From assembly GCA_002478865.1 (NCBI GenBank), contig DLJZ01000012.1, positions 76,204 through 140,203 of the forward strand: 64,000 bases of DNA, given 5' to 3'. Below the pieces are notes generated by a model. It saw nothing but the letters and a program-made list of their open reading frames with translations. It was not told where the DNA came from and searched no databases. This stretch comes from Hungatella sp. UBA7603. Its GTDB lineage: Bacteria > Bacillota > Clostridia > Lachnospirales > Lachnospiraceae. Made by a program: the position numbers and the translations under genes. Shown here piece after piece: positions 25,521 through 35,251 of this stretch; the first letter of the stretch is position 1, and each line of letters starts with the position of its first letter.

Positions 25521-26537
25521 CTACATTGTAGAATCTTTAATCAACACATTATAACCAAGTATTATTTTATTGTAGTCTGCTTTTCCGTTTATAGCATCTA
25601 ATAGTTTTTTAGAAGCAACTCCGCCAATTTCTTTGATGTCAAATTCCAGACAGGTAACTGGCGGATAAGAGTTTGCTAACAACCTGCCGCCATAGCAGGA
25701 CACAACTTTTATATCCTGAGGAATCTTTACCCGATTCTTATTCAGTGCATTTAACACACTCATACAAATATTATCATCAAGGCAAAGAAGGCATTCCACA
25801 TCTTTTTTCAAAAGTTCTGCCACGTCTTTTTCTACAATGGAGGGATAAACGGCTCCCGTATAAAGAAGATCTTCCTCCATAGGAACACCCGCTTCCCGAA
25901 ATGCCGCCCGTATTCCTTTTAAGCGACTCTGTGTTACAATATGTCCTGCATCACCGCAAACACAAGCAATTTTCTTTATATTCATTCGGAAAAGCACTGA
26001 TGTTAAATCCTTACAGCCTCCTTCCTGGTCAAAATCCACCTGAATCACTTGTTTATCCGGCCAGCTTCCAATTACAACAAAAGGAATCTTTTGTTTTTCC
26101 AGGTAACGGATCGCCATGTCACCTTCCATCGTCCTCGTAAATATCGCTCCATCTATTTTCTGCTGTTCAACCAAAGACTTTAACTCTTGAATATTGGTTG
26201 AGGTTGTCTTAACCAACAGTACCCCGTAATTCCATGAAGAAAAGTAATCATATACGTTTAACAAAATATCCTGAAAGTAAGGTAACTGCGCATGTCCTTC
26301 CTCCCCAGGCAAAAGCACACAGATGTTTTTTGATTTCTTCTCTGTTTTTTCTATTATATTAGGGACATACTGGTTCTCCTTTATAAATTGAAATACCTTA
26401 TCTTTTGTCTCCGAACCAATTCGTCCGTTTCCTGAAATAGCTCGTGATACGGTGGTCGGAGACAGGTCTAACTTTTTTGCAATTTCTTGTAATGTAATTT
26501 TCTCGTATTCATTCTCTTTCCCATGGCGGAACTTCAT
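25521..26537 (-). CDS. LacI family transcriptional regulator of the galactan operon
   Basis: A 338-residue repressor. The HTH reads ITLQEIAKKLDLSPTTVSRA followed by the ISGNGRIGSETKDKV hinge approach (residues 14-45). The periplasmic-binding-protein-like effector domain follows (NICVLLPGEEGHAQLP, DGAIFTRTMEGDM, PFVVIGSWPDKQVIQVDFDQ, CLLCLDDNICMSVLNALN). RBS is CAGGAGGTAATT. It is the last gene of the GH53-ABC importer cluster (93 bases after the binding protein). The TTGCGCAA palindromes in front of the GH53 gene have the central CG of LacI-family operators and are its likely targets, with a galactooligosaccharide as probable inducer. Confidence 0.88.
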   Translation of the reverse strand: MKFRHGKENEYEKITLQEIAKKLDLSPTTVSRAISGNGRIGSETKDKVFQFIKENQYVPNIIEKTEKKSKNICVLLPGEEGHAQLPYFQDILLNVYDYFSSWNYGVLLVKTTSTNIQELKSLVEQQKIDGAIFTRTMEGDMAIRYLEKQKIPFVVIGSWPDKQVIQVDFDQEGGCKDLTSVLFRMNIKKIACVCGDAGHIVTQSRLKGIRAAFREAGVPMEEDLLYTGAVYPSIVEKDVAELLKKDVECLLCLDDNICMSVLNALNKNRVKIPQDIKVVSCYGGRLLANSYPPVTCLEFDIKEIGGVASKKLLDAINGKADYNKIILGYNVLIKDSTM

Positions 26538-26629
26538 AATTACCTCCTGGTCCCTCTAGCTCTAATTATTTATACCATTATACCTATTTTCAAACTCAGA
26601 AGAAAGAGAATTATCAGCCTGCCGCCGTT

Positions 26630-28234
26630 TTATTTTAATCCTGTTCGGAACAGGTAGGCCTCATATTGTTTTTTCAACTCATCAGTCACTTTATCAACTC
26701 CTGCACCACTTAACTTCTTTTGAAAATTAGCAAATTCTTTTTCTGTATTGTCACCATAAATACCAAGCGCAAAACTCTGTTTATACTCATCAATAATTGA
26801 CTTAACTACCGTATATTCCGTTTCTACATTCTTAGGATCAAATGTAAAACCTGCAACCTCCGGATGATACTCATGATCCTCTAATATCTTAGTGATTGCA
26901 ATCTCTCTTTCATCCAATCCTTTTTCATCCGGCTCATCTTCGCGATTCAAAGCCCATGCCCAGTTATTCCAGCTATAGTTTTTCCATCCATCTAGTTTAA
27001 TACGAGTCCCTTCCTCTGATAATTGATAATGCGTTCCTTCCACTCCTCCCAGCAACAAGCGGTTCAAATTCACATCACTCTTCATATAATCTAATGCAAG
27101 TGCAGCTCTTTGCTGATCTTTCGATTTTGATGTGATTGCAATTGCATCGGTCGCATAGCTTGCACGGCACCTAAGTGCATCTGGTGTTAAATCATACACC
27201 GCATAGGTTCCAATGTTTGCTGACTCTAGGTTTTTCCCCGCCTGGAACACACTTGTATTCCATATAAAAGAACCGGAAGTTCCGTTTTCAAAATAAGCCT
27301 GTGAATCTGTTGTATCATTGATTGCATCTGCTGACCAAAAGCCCTTCGAGGCAAATTCTGACATCTTCTTGCAATATTCCAAATTTAAATCAGAGCCATA
27401 GAAATAAAAGATATCGGCCGGATCTGGTGCATCTTCTTTTCCGTTGTTATAATACATCCAGTCATATCCTTCCGCAACATTTTGGATCCCTTTTGTCTGT
27501 AGAAACGTAGTAAGTAATTGCTCACGATTTGCATTGGTATTTAATGGGACTACACCTGTTTCTCCTTTTAATCCTGCTAATTCTTCCAGATATTTTTGGT
27601 AGTTATCAAAACTATCGGGTACGGTTAATTTATATTTATCAATCAGATCCTGTCGTACTGCAGTAATGTTATATGCAGTAAAGGCTGCTTTTGCTTTTGG
27701 TACCGCATAGATTTTTCCATCAATAGAAATCTGATTCCAGCTTTCCTTGGGCTGCTGTTCCTGCGTGTATGGCATATTTTGTTTTAAAAATTCATCTGTC
27801 AATTCCACAAATGCTCCCTTGGCTGCCTCCTCATTATAATAGCACCATGCCGCAGTGTAAATTAAATCAACTGGTTCTCCACCGGAAAGCAAAAGAAGAT
27901 ACTTTGTCGTATAATCACTCCAATTCAAAAATTTAATATCAACCGTTGTATTCAAATTAGGTTCAAAATAATCTGCATTGGCCTGATCAGCTATTTTTTG
28001 CATATCTTTTGGTTCATCCCCTAACACATACAAAACGATATTTTCTCTTTTTGATAAATCAAATCCTTTCCCTGCATACGGACTATCACTTGCAATTTCA
28101 GTAGAGCCTGCTTTATCTGCACCTTCTTTTAGTGCATTAGCTGCTTCCTTACCTGATCCTCCACACCCTACCAGAGTAAAAGCAGTTACCCCCGCCAACG
28201 CAAGAGACAGTAATTGTTTCAATGTCCTTTTCAT
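26630..28234 (-). CDS. Extracellular solute-binding lipoprotein of an oligosaccharide ABC importer
   Basis: A 534-residue family 1 binding protein. Residues 1-24 are a lipoprotein signal, with lipobox LVGCGG placing the lipidated cysteine at residue 24. The mature part has the long form typical of the LplA-like family (SPYAGKGFDLSKRENIVLYV; sugar-binding cores FVELTDEFLK and NTSVFQAGKNLESANIG). It follows the two permeases and the galactanase, so it should capture galactooligosaccharides freed outside the cell. No ATPase gene is present in the cluster; a shared MsmX-type ATPase is the norm for this group. RBS is AGGGGGAAATTATA. Confidence 0.88.
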   Translation of the reverse strand: MKRTLKQLLSLALAGVTAFTLVGCGGSGKEAANALKEGADKAGSTEIASDSPYAGKGFDLSKRENIVLYVLGDEPKDMQKIADQANADYFEPNLNTTVDIKFLNWSDYTTKYLLLLSGGEPVDLIYTAAWCYYNEEAAKGAFVELTDEFLKQNMPYTQEQQPKESWNQISIDGKIYAVPKAKAAFTAYNITAVRQDLIDKYKLTVPDSFDNYQKYLEELAGLKGETGVVPLNTNANREQLLTTFLQTKGIQNVAEGYDWMYYNNGKEDAPDPADIFYFYGSDLNLEYCKKMSEFASKGFWSADAINDTTDSQAYFENGTSGSFIWNTSVFQAGKNLESANIGTYAVYDLTPDALRCRASYATDAIAITSKSKDQQRAALALDYMKSDVNLNRLLLGGVEGTHYQLSEEGTRIKLDGWKNYSWNNWAWALNREDEPDEKGLDEREIAITKILEDHEYHPEVAGFTFDPKNVETEYTVVKSIIDEYKQSFALGIYGDNTEKEFANFQKKLSGAGVDKVTDELKKQYEAYLFRTGLK

Positions 28235-28281
28235 TATAATTTCCCCCTTAGAACCTTTCTTTTTTTAAGCTTAAACCTTAC

Positions 28282-29175
28282 TCACCCCTTAACCGCCCCA
28301 ATTGTAAGCCCCTTTACAAAGTACTTCTGTAAAAAAGGATAAAGCAATACAATTGGTCCAGTTGCTATTACCGTCATTGCAAGCTTCAATCCTTCTGAAG
28401 GAAGTTGCCCAACCTGCATTCCCGTTTGTGCCGCAATACGTTTTAAAGCATTGGTACTGTTTAAAATATTCTGTAGTGTATACTGTAAATTCCAGTTATC
28501 ACTGGTACTCATAAACAGCATACAATTATACCAGTCATTCCAATAAGCCAACGCAACAAACAGAGCCAGTGTTGCAATTAATGGTTTTGTCATTGGTAAT
28601 ATCACTTTATAAAAGATATAAAAATCTCCTGCTCCGTCAATTTTAGCAGCTTCTGTCATCTCAAACGGAATCCCTTTCATAAAACTTTTTGCAATAATCA
28701 TGTTCCAGACTGAAAATAGTCCCGGAATAATTAATGAATAAATATGGTTACTAAAATTAAAATATTTTGTACAAAGCAAATACCAAGGAACAAGACCACC
28801 GCTAAACAATGTCGTAAAGAAGAAGAAAAATGAGACTCCATTTCTCCATGGAAAATCAGGTCTTGACAATACATACCCTGTCATTGTAGTAAAAAAGAGA
28901 GACAACGTGGTTCCTGCTACCGTCGCAAATATAGTCACGCCATATGCGCTTAATATACTCTCCGGGCTTTTCAAAGCCATTCCATAGGCTTCCAGCGAAA
29001 ATTCTCTTGCTGTAACAAAAAATTGATATCCTACCGTAACGATAATATTTTCCTTTGTTATGGATCCAACAAGAATCAAATAAAAAGGGATTACGCAGGC
29101 AATCGCAAAAATCCCGACCAATATGTATGCCATAATATTAAATGCAATTACATCTTTTCCTTTTTTAACCTTCAT
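28282..29175 (-). CDS. Carbohydrate ABC importer permease (LplC/MalG-like)
   Basis: A 297-residue inner-membrane subunit with six helices. The EAA loop, which contacts the ATPase, reads EMTEAAKIDGAGDFYIFYKV near residue 190. The N-terminal GKDVIAFNIMAYILVG segment and the C-terminal PIVLLYPFLQKYFVKGLTIG are the family fingerprint of the type II permease. It is 12 bases behind the partner permease and 47 before the binding protein. RBS is TAGGGGGCAGAAAAG. Confidence 0.9.
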   Translation of the reverse strand: MKVKKGKDVIAFNIMAYILVGIFAIACVIPFYLILVGSITKENIIVTVGYQFFVTAREFSLEAYGMALKSPESILSAYGVTIFATVAGTTLSLFFTTMTGYVLSRPDFPWRNGVSFFFFFTTLFSGGLVPWYLLCTKYFNFSNHIYSLIIPGLFSVWNMIIAKSFMKGIPFEMTEAAKIDGAGDFYIFYKVILPMTKPLIATLALFVALAYWNDWYNCMLFMSTSDNWNLQYTLQNILNSTNALKRIAAQTGMQVGQLPSEGLKLAMTVIATGPIVLLYPFLQKYFVKGLTIGAVKG

Positions 29176-29187
29176 CTTTTCTGCCCC

Positions 29188-30099
29188 CTAAAATAATGTG
29201 TAGTCCGGCTCAAACCTTTTCACAATATAATTAGCTGTACAAATTGTGATAAAACACAATACGGACTGATACAGCCCTGCAGCCGTAGACATCCCGATGT
29301 TTGGCGTTGTTATCAAAGATCTGTAAACGTACGTGTCAATCACATCCGAGGACTGAAGGAGTAACTGATTGGATCCCACTAACTGATAAAACATTCCAAA
29401 GTCACCCCTGAAAATATTACCAATTGCCAAAAGTGTCATAATAAATATGGTGGGTTTTAAACTTGGTATTGTAATATAACGTATTCTCTGCCATACCGAT
29501 GCACCATCAATTTTTGATGCCTCTGTCATCTCTTGACTAATGCCAGCAATGGCTGCCAAATAAACAACAGTTCCGTACCCTGTTTGCTTCCACAATCTAA
29601 CAAGAAGCATTACAAGCGGCCACTGGGATACTTGTTGATAAATGCTAAATCCCTTTATTCCAACTGCTCCTAATATGGAATTTAAGACTCCATTCTCCCC
29701 AAAGATATTTAACATTATTGTTGATACAACTACCCATGAGATGAAGTACGGAAGGAAAATAAGTCCTTGAGTTACCTTCTTAAATACCTTACCAGTGATT
29801 TCACTTAAAATAATCGCAAACCCTACTTCAAAAATGATGCCAAAGAAAATAAAAGCCATATTATAAAGCAAAGTATTTCTGGTAAGCTCCCAAATCTTTC
29901 CGGTCACAAATAAATAATGAAAATTATCAAACCCAACCCAGGGGCTTTTTAAAAAGCCATCATAATAATTATAATTTTTAAATGCTACAACAATACCAGC
30001 CATTGGAACATAATTAAAAATAACAACAAATATAATTGACGGCACCAACATCAGTAAAAGTGTTCTATTTTTTTTAATATTTATTTTTAAGCGGTTCAT
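29188..30099 (-). CDS. Carbohydrate ABC importer permease (LplB/MalF-like)
   Basis: A 303-residue permease with six helices. The EAA loop reads EMTEASKIDGASVWQRIRYI near residue 190. The start is ATG at 30099 with AAAGGATGG upstream; the longer frame from 30141 adds a charged, non-conserved extension. The N-terminus KKNRTLLLMLVPSIIFVVIF, MAGIVVAFKNYNYYDG and the C-terminal RFEPDYTLF are typical of LplB. With the next gene it forms the heterodimeric pore for the oligosaccharide importer. Confidence 0.9.
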   Translation of the reverse strand: MNRLKINIKKNRTLLLMLVPSIIFVVIFNYVPMAGIVVAFKNYNYYDGFLKSPWVGFDNFHYLFVTGKIWELTRNTLLYNMAFIFFGIIFEVGFAIILSEITGKVFKKVTQGLIFLPYFISWVVVSTIMLNIFGENGVLNSILGAVGIKGFSIYQQVSQWPLVMLLVRLWKQTGYGTVVYLAAIAGISQEMTEASKIDGASVWQRIRYITIPSLKPTIFIMTLLAIGNIFRGDFGMFYQLVGSNQLLLQSSDVIDTYVYRSLITTPNIGMSTAAGLYQSVLCFITICTANYIVKRFEPDYTLF

Positions 30100-30156
30100 G
30101 AATCCATCCTTTCTCTTCCGATACTCCAGGTTTCGAATCATTACACCTAATTAAAA

Positions 30157-31482
30157 TTAATGGGCGGCTGCATCCTTTATCCTACGAAACACCTGCAAAG
30201 AATCCAATGCCTTTCCCTTGGAATCAAACATGGCCATATTATCCCAAGAGCTTCCTTTATCCTCTGTCGCATATTCTACTACCTTATCGTGGAACAACAA
30301 TTCATAATTGCCAGATACCTTAGATGCAAAACCAGTTCCGTACCGTCCACTTTTTTTAATATCTGCACCAATCCACGCAGGTTCCCAATAAAATCCACCC
30401 AAACCATATCCTTTTGTTCCTTCCTGCATATTCACAGATGCAACCGCCATAAAGACTGCTTCAATTGCTTTCTTTTGTCCAGCCACACTTACGTCATAAC
30501 CGGAATATGACATGTCTTTCAAAGAACTGACATTGTTACCTGTAGCGTCAGCATTTGCAAATGTATACGGATAAGCGGTTTCTGCTATCATCACTTTCTT
30601 ATTATAAGTCTTAGCAACGCTTTTTAGGGAAGCGGCCAATTCATCTGGACTACCGTGCCAAAACGGATAGGCAGAAACTGCAAATACATCATAATTAATT
30701 CTTTGCAAAGCTGCTTGCTCAGCATACCAGGAAGCTGTTGTATTCGTATCTGTAAAATGAAGAGCTTTCAAAATAGCTTTATTTCCAGATAAGCCATATT
30801 GTTTGTTAATCGCATCAACAGCCCCGCATCCTTTTTGCATTGCGGCCCCGACTCCAGTGGTAAGGTTCCACGTGCCATCATAAAGCCCTCCCATCCCTGC
30901 CATCGTTCCCATTGTTTCGTTTCCGATCTGTACCATTCCAACGTCCACTCCTGCAGACAGAAGTTTAGAAAGTGAGTTATAGGTAAAATCATAAACTGCA
31001 TTCGCCTTTTGTCCTGGAGTGTAATCCTTCCATGCTTTTGGAGCATATTGTTTTGCAGGATCTGCCCAGAAATCAGAATACTGAAAATCTACAAGCAATC
31101 TCATTCCATGTGCCTTCGCACGCTGTCCGATTTTAATTGCTTTTGAAATATCACTATTCCCTCCTCCATATCCCAACTTGCTTTGAGTATCATAGGGATC
31201 GTTCCATACACGAACTCGTATATAGTTCACTCCTCCATCTTTTAAAATATCAAACATATCTCCTTGATTTCCATTTGCATAGTAAAATTTCTGCCCCGCC
31301 TCCTCAAAGGCTACAATACTAGAAATGTCAACTCCCCGGATAAAACCCTCTGTAATTCCCGTTAGCTTCTGTGTAGCTTCCACCTCACAGTTCGCTTGGA
31401 AAGTCATTGCCACACTTGCAATCATACTAAATGCCAATGTCACACTCGTAGTTACCCATCTCCACTTTCTTTTTTCCCCCAT
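30157..31482 (-). CDS. Secreted GH53 arabinogalactan endo-beta-1,4-galactanase
   Basis: A 441-residue glycosidase of family 53 that cuts beta-1,4-galactan side chains of pectin. The first 35 residues are a signal peptide (RWVTTSVTLAFSMIASVAM, cut near CEVEA). The GH53 barrel follows, with the GVDISSIVAFEEAG start, NYIRVRVWNDPYD, the acid/base glutamate in MVQIGNETMG and the nucleophile in VMIAETAYPYT; the C-terminus ends FGRRIKD-like helix (LQVFRRIKDAAAH). ATG at 31482 follows GGAGAGGTAGAGCA. It is first in the operon, so galactan is cut outside and the oligosaccharides enter through the ABC importer that follows. Confidence 0.92.
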   Translation of the reverse strand: MGEKRKWRWVTTSVTLAFSMIASVAMTFQANCEVEATQKLTGITEGFIRGVDISSIVAFEEAGQKFYYANGNQGDMFDILKDGGVNYIRVRVWNDPYDTQSKLGYGGGNSDISKAIKIGQRAKAHGMRLLVDFQYSDFWADPAKQYAPKAWKDYTPGQKANAVYDFTYNSLSKLLSAGVDVGMVQIGNETMGTMAGMGGLYDGTWNLTTGVGAAMQKGCGAVDAINKQYGLSGNKAILKALHFTDTNTTASWYAEQAALQRINYDVFAVSAYPFWHGSPDELAASLKSVAKTYNKKVMIAETAYPYTFANADATGNNVSSLKDMSYSGYDVSVAGQKKAIEAVFMAVASVNMQEGTKGYGLGGFYWEPAWIGADIKKSGRYGTGFASKVSGNYELLFHDKVVEYATEDKGSSWDNMAMFDSKGKALDSLQVFRRIKDAAAH

Positions 31483-31505
31483 TGCTCTACCTCTCCGTTC
31501 CATAT

Positions 31506-31675
31506 TTGCGCAATTTAATAATATTGCATAATTTTATTGCACCACATTTATATTTTATGACAATTTTAACCAATTGTAAATAGATTCAGCTATACAAATA
31601 CCACAATATTTTCTTGTTTATTTTTCTACCTATCGGAAATTACGCAATTTCAGGAAATTATTGCGCAATTTCCGA
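31506..31675 (-). promoter_or_regulatory. Promoter and multiple LacI-type operators of the galactan operon
   Basis: The -35 TTTACA (31575-31580) and -10 TAAAAT (31552-31557) have a 17-base spacer and read towards the GH53 gene. The palindrome TTGCGCAA occurs at 31506-31513 (downstream) and as ATTGCGCAAT at 31660-31669 (upstream). A related TTACGCAA lies at 31640-31647. The upstream pair is framed by an 8-bp inverted repeat CGGAAATT (31634-31641) and AATTTCCG (31668-31675). Two operator groups about 150 bases apart on opposite sides of the promoter suggest repression by looping. Confidence 0.7.
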
Positions 31676-31749
31676 TGCTTTTTAAGATTCCTTTTATAAA
31701 ATCACTGTTGAATTGGAGGGAAGTATAAAGGAGGTTGGTAATATAAAAA

Positions 31750-31790
31750 ATACGCTTTGACCTGGCTCTTAAAGCCATCTCAAAGCGTAT
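31750..31790 (-). terminator. Terminator of the polymerase gene
   Basis: An 11-bp stem ATACGCTTTGA/TCAAAGCGTAT with an inner GGCT/AGCC stem. Read leftwards it is followed by six T. It lies 60 bases after the stop of the Wzy-like gene. Confidence 0.85.
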
Positions 31791-31849
31791 CTTTCTTGCC
31801 TATTTTTATTCAAACTGCATTCACGGATCCTTTGTAGCACCCTCTCTAT

Positions 31850-33142
31850 TTACCCATGTCTCCCATCATTCCTCCAAGAGCAGAATAGATACAATATACC
31901 AGTAAACCCTAAGTAAAACCATGTGGCTGGATTGCTAAACCAAGTAGTAAAAAAGGACAGGATCATATATATGGCAAACTGAGCGTAAAACAGGTAGCCA
32001 ATGGGATTGCGGACTCTTTTTGCCATGCGCATAAGGAAAAATGCTATAATCCCAAGAATGCAGCCAAAAAGAAGCACTCCAATGATTCCAAAATCATAAA
32101 AGGAATCATAAAAAAGTGTAACCGTAGTCAGTTCTTCCTTTGTTACGTAGATTGGAAAATCCACGAGAGCCGGGACAAGGAACTTAAGTCCTGTAAGTGC
32201 CCATAAGGGAAACAGCATGCGAAGCCCAAAGGTATGGGAAGGAAGCCACTCCACCATACAGTTAAAGTTATCATAATTGTTTGCAATGTACATATATGGC
32301 TGAGTAATAAAGATTGGCATACCACTATTCTTCATCTGGAAGATTCCGTTTAAATAAGATACATCATGACCTCTTGCAATGGTCAGCACCACATAAATTG
32401 GAATTATACCAAGAGTCAGCCCTACTGCATAAGCAATCTTTAATCTGTGTTCCATGGCAATATAGGTAAGAACTGCCAAACCGATCGATAAGATAAGCTG
32501 AAATCTGGATACACACAATACAGGGATTGCACAAGCAATGATATCCATAAGCACCGCCAGTACGAGCCTGATTCCATTTCTTCCCTGCTCTATACTAAAA
32601 TAAATCACAGATAAGGCTGGAGTGAGAACACATAATACGGTAAAATAATGAATGCCTGTAATGTGAAAAGTGGAGTAGGCATGAGGTACTCCCTTTACAA
32701 AAAACGGAATAAATCCAAGCAACATTGCCTCAGTAATAAATGCCGTGAGGGATAAAACAGTGACTATAACCATAGAAAAAAACAATGGTTTTTCATAACC
32801 TTTAAAGCTGAACCAGCTGGGACGATGGCCGCCTGTCTCACCCTGCATTCGGGCGAAAAACTCAAACGAAACCCAAAATCCCAAAAAGGCGATTAAAAAG
32901 CAGAGCCAGGTGATAATATTCCAATCGCTTGATAGCTCTGAAAGCTTTAAGCAAGCGATTCCCTGTCCACCTACCCAAAATAGGGAAAACAGTCCTCTCA
33001 GATGAACGATATTTTCTGTTCTCCGATAATCATAATAATACAGAAAAAGAGCGGCCAGTACTAACACCAGGCCTGACAACCAATAAAATCCTGCCCTTGC
33101 AAACAAATAAGATGCTGCATAACTGATCAGATATACACTCAT
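31850..33142 (-). CDS. Oligosaccharide repeat-unit polymerase-like membrane protein
   Basis: A 430-residue protein with about twelve hydrophobic segments and a long loop before the last third, the layout of O-antigen/EPS polymerases (Wzy-like). Segments such as SRFQLILSIGLAVLTYIAM, ARGHDVSYLNGIF and LFYDSFYDFGIIGVLLFGCI match the family annotated as oligosaccharide repeat unit polymerase. No glycosyltransferase, flippase or sugar-activation gene adjoins it, so it is an orphan polymerase, perhaps for a polymer made by genes elsewhere. RBS is AAAGGGGATTAAGTA. The family call is by topology and short motifs, so moderate certainty. Confidence 0.65.
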   Translation of the reverse strand: MSVYLISYAASYLFARAGFYWLSGLVLVLAALFLYYYDYRRTENIVHLRGLFSLFWVGGQGIACLKLSELSSDWNIITWLCFLIAFLGFWVSFEFFARMQGETGGHRPSWFSFKGYEKPLFFSMVIVTVLSLTAFITEAMLLGFIPFFVKGVPHAYSTFHITGIHYFTVLCVLTPALSVIYFSIEQGRNGIRLVLAVLMDIIACAIPVLCVSRFQLILSIGLAVLTYIAMEHRLKIAYAVGLTLGIIPIYVVLTIARGHDVSYLNGIFQMKNSGMPIFITQPYMYIANNYDNFNCMVEWLPSHTFGLRMLFPLWALTGLKFLVPALVDFPIYVTKEELTTVTLFYDSFYDFGIIGVLLFGCILGIIAFFLMRMAKRVRNPIGYLFYAQFAIYMILSFFTTWFSNPATWFYLGFTGILYLFCSWRNDGRHG

Positions 33143-33192
33143 TACTTAATCCCCTTTGGTAAAAAATGACATTGCTCTATTTCTATGAAAAA

Positions 33193-33220
33193 GGCAGCCA
33201 ACGCCCTGGCGATAGCTGCC
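33193..33220 (-). terminator. Terminator after ptsI
   Basis: Stem GGCAGC/GCTGCC with an inner CGCC/GGCG stem. Read leftwards it is followed by TTTTT. It closes the ptsH-ptsI unit. Confidence 0.85.
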
Positions 33221-33237
33221 CTTCCACTATAAATCTA

Positions 33238-34953
33238 TTAAGAATGGCTAATAAAATCCTTCATAAAATCTTCTATTTCCTTTACGGTAGTAAAGGACAT
33301 GGCCTGATCAGCCATTGCCTTTAATTCCTTCGTGCTATAGCTGGTAATTAACTTTCTCGCATTTAAGATAGCAGAAGCGCTCATACTGAACTCATTTAAG
33401 CCAAATGCAAGAAGCAGAGGAATCATTGACGGATCACTTGCTGCTTCTCCGCACATTCCAACCATAATGCCTTCTTTTCGGCCACATTCAATCACGTGAC
33501 GAATGCTTCTTAACACGGCTGGATTTAATGGGGAGTAGAGATAGGAAACCTTATCGTTGCCCCTGTCTACTGACATGGTATACTGGGTAAGATCGTTGGT
33601 GCCGATGCTAAAGAAGTCTACTTCTTTCGCAAACGCATCTGCCATCAGAGAAGCAGCAGCGGTTTCTACCATGATACCAATCTCAATATCCTTCTTATAA
33701 GCAATTCCCTTCTCATCTAGTTCCTTCTTCATCTCTTCCACAAGAGCTTTCGCTTCCCTGATCTCTTCCAGACAGGTAACCATTGGCACCATGATACGGA
33801 TATTACCAAATGCACTTGCTCTTAAAAGAGCACGGAGCTGAGGCTTGTAAACATCATCTTTACGGTCCAGACAAAAACGAATTGCCCGGTAGCCTAAAAA
33901 TGGGTTTTCATCTTTACTAAGACCCATATATGGAATCTCTTTATCTCCACCAATATCCAGAGTACGGATAATAACTGGTTTCCCATTTAAAGTAGAAGCA
34001 ACCTTTTTGTAAGCTTCAAACTGTTCTTCTTCTGTTGGCATGGAAGCACGGTCCATAAATAAAAATTCGGTACGGAATAAGCCAACGCCTTCTCCATCGT
34101 ACTGAAGCACCTTTTCCACATCTTCTGGTTTTCCAATATTGGCAACCAGCTCCACGGTCACGCCGTCTTTTGTAATGGTTGGCTTTCCAATGTATTGCTC
34201 CAGTTCTTTCTTCTCTTTTAAGAAGATTTCCCTTTTGGCAGCATATTCTGCTTTCACGGATTCTTCTGGATTTATAAATACGGTTCCATCGGAACCATCT
34301 ATTACGAGATCTTCTCCCTCAGTTACCTTATCTATAAAGCCCACCAGTGCAACAACAGCAGGAATTTCCAAAGCTCTTGCAAGAATGGCGCTGTGAGAGG
34401 TCTTACCTCCAAGTTCTGTAACAATACCAGTGACATTAGCCGGGTTAATTCCAGCCGTCATGGAAGGTGTTAAATCCTTTGCAACGATTATGCTTCCCAT
34501 TGGAAGGGATGCAATATCCACAGAGCTGACACCCAGAAGAATCTTCTGAATGCGAGTTTTGATATCGCGCATATCTGTCGCCCTCTGCTGCATAAGCTCG
34601 TCTCCCATAGAGGCAAACATATCAGCATATGTGTTACACACAGCCTCAACCGCATATTCACTTACAACATTCTCCCCAGATATTGTAGTCTCAATCTCTC
34701 CTACCAGCATAGGGTCGGAAAGAAGTAAAATATGACCGTTTAAAATCTCAGCTTCCTTTTCTCCAACTCTTGTGGCAAGATCCTTTGCCAGAGTCTCGGT
34801 TTGTTCTACCGCTAGTTTAAGTGCTGACTGAAAACGGACTTTCTCCGCCTCAACATCCTCCACTAGGTTTTTGCTGATAATAAGTTCTGTCTCTTCTACG
34901 ATAACGGCTTTCCCAATGCCGATTCCCGCAGATGCGCTTGTTCCTTTCAACAT
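33238..34953 (-). CDS. ptsI: Phosphoenolpyruvate-protein phosphotransferase (PTS enzyme I)
   Basis: A 571-residue enzyme I that takes phosphate from PEP and passes it to HPr. The N-terminal domain carries the phospho-histidine in GGKTSHSAILARALEIPAV (about residue 190). The C-terminal PEP-binding barrel has GVGLFRTEFLFMDR, RTLDIGGDKEIPYM, ENPFLGYRAIRFCL, IGTNDLTQYTMSVDRGN and the active cysteine in GMCGEAASDP. Length and order are standard. ATG follows AAGGAGGAAATGTA. It is 35 bases behind ptsH, the usual pair. Confidence 0.96.
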   Translation of the reverse strand: MLKGTSASAGIGIGKAVIVEETELIISKNLVEDVEAEKVRFQSALKLAVEQTETLAKDLATRVGEKEAEILNGHILLLSDPMLVGEIETTISGENVVSEYAVEAVCNTYADMFASMGDELMQQRATDMRDIKTRIQKILLGVSSVDIASLPMGSIIVAKDLTPSMTAGINPANVTGIVTELGGKTSHSAILARALEIPAVVALVGFIDKVTEGEDLVIDGSDGTVFINPEESVKAEYAAKREIFLKEKKELEQYIGKPTITKDGVTVELVANIGKPEDVEKVLQYDGEGVGLFRTEFLFMDRASMPTEEEQFEAYKKVASTLNGKPVIIRTLDIGGDKEIPYMGLSKDENPFLGYRAIRFCLDRKDDVYKPQLRALLRASAFGNIRIMVPMVTCLEEIREAKALVEEMKKELDEKGIAYKKDIEIGIMVETAAASLMADAFAKEVDFFSIGTNDLTQYTMSVDRGNDKVSYLYSPLNPAVLRSIRHVIECGRKEGIMVGMCGEAASDPSMIPLLLAFGLNEFSMSASAILNARKLITSYSTKELKAMADQAMSFTTVKEIEDFMKDFISHS

Positions 34954-34987
34954 TACATTTCCTCCTTATTAATGAATGTAAATTAAT

Positions 34988-35251
34988 CTATTCGCCAAGT
35001 CCATCTTCAACAGCCTTGACCATGGCAACCAGAGCTTCCTCTTCGTCTTCCCCCTCGCAGACAAAGGTTATCTCATCGCCGCTTTTTACGCAGGCACCCA
35101 ATACACTAAGCACGCTTTTTGCATTGGCAGTCGTATTCTTAAAACGAAAACTGACTACTGAGTTAAAGTTCATGGCTTCCCTACAAAGAATTCCCGCTGG
35201 TCTTAAGTGCAGACCGGTAGGATTCTTGATAGCAACTTTAGCACTGACCAT
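34988..35251 (-). CDS. ptsH: Phosphocarrier protein HPr
   Basis: An 87-residue HPr. The site phosphorylated by enzyme I is His in NPTGLHLRPAGIL (about residue 15). The regulatory serine kinase site is in NAKSVLSVLGACVKSGD (about residue 46), which in Firmicutes drives CcpA-type catabolite control. The ATG at 35251 has GGGAGGGAATTCAGT before it; the longer ORF to 35278 is not supported. Only 55 bases separate it from the cdaR stop, with no terminator between, so it may be read through from the c-di-AMP operon. Confidence 0.95.
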   Translation of the reverse strand: MVSAKVAIKNPTGLHLRPAGILCREAMNFNSVVSFRFKNTTANAKSVLSVLGACVKSGDEITFVCEGEDEEEALVAMVKAVEDGLGE

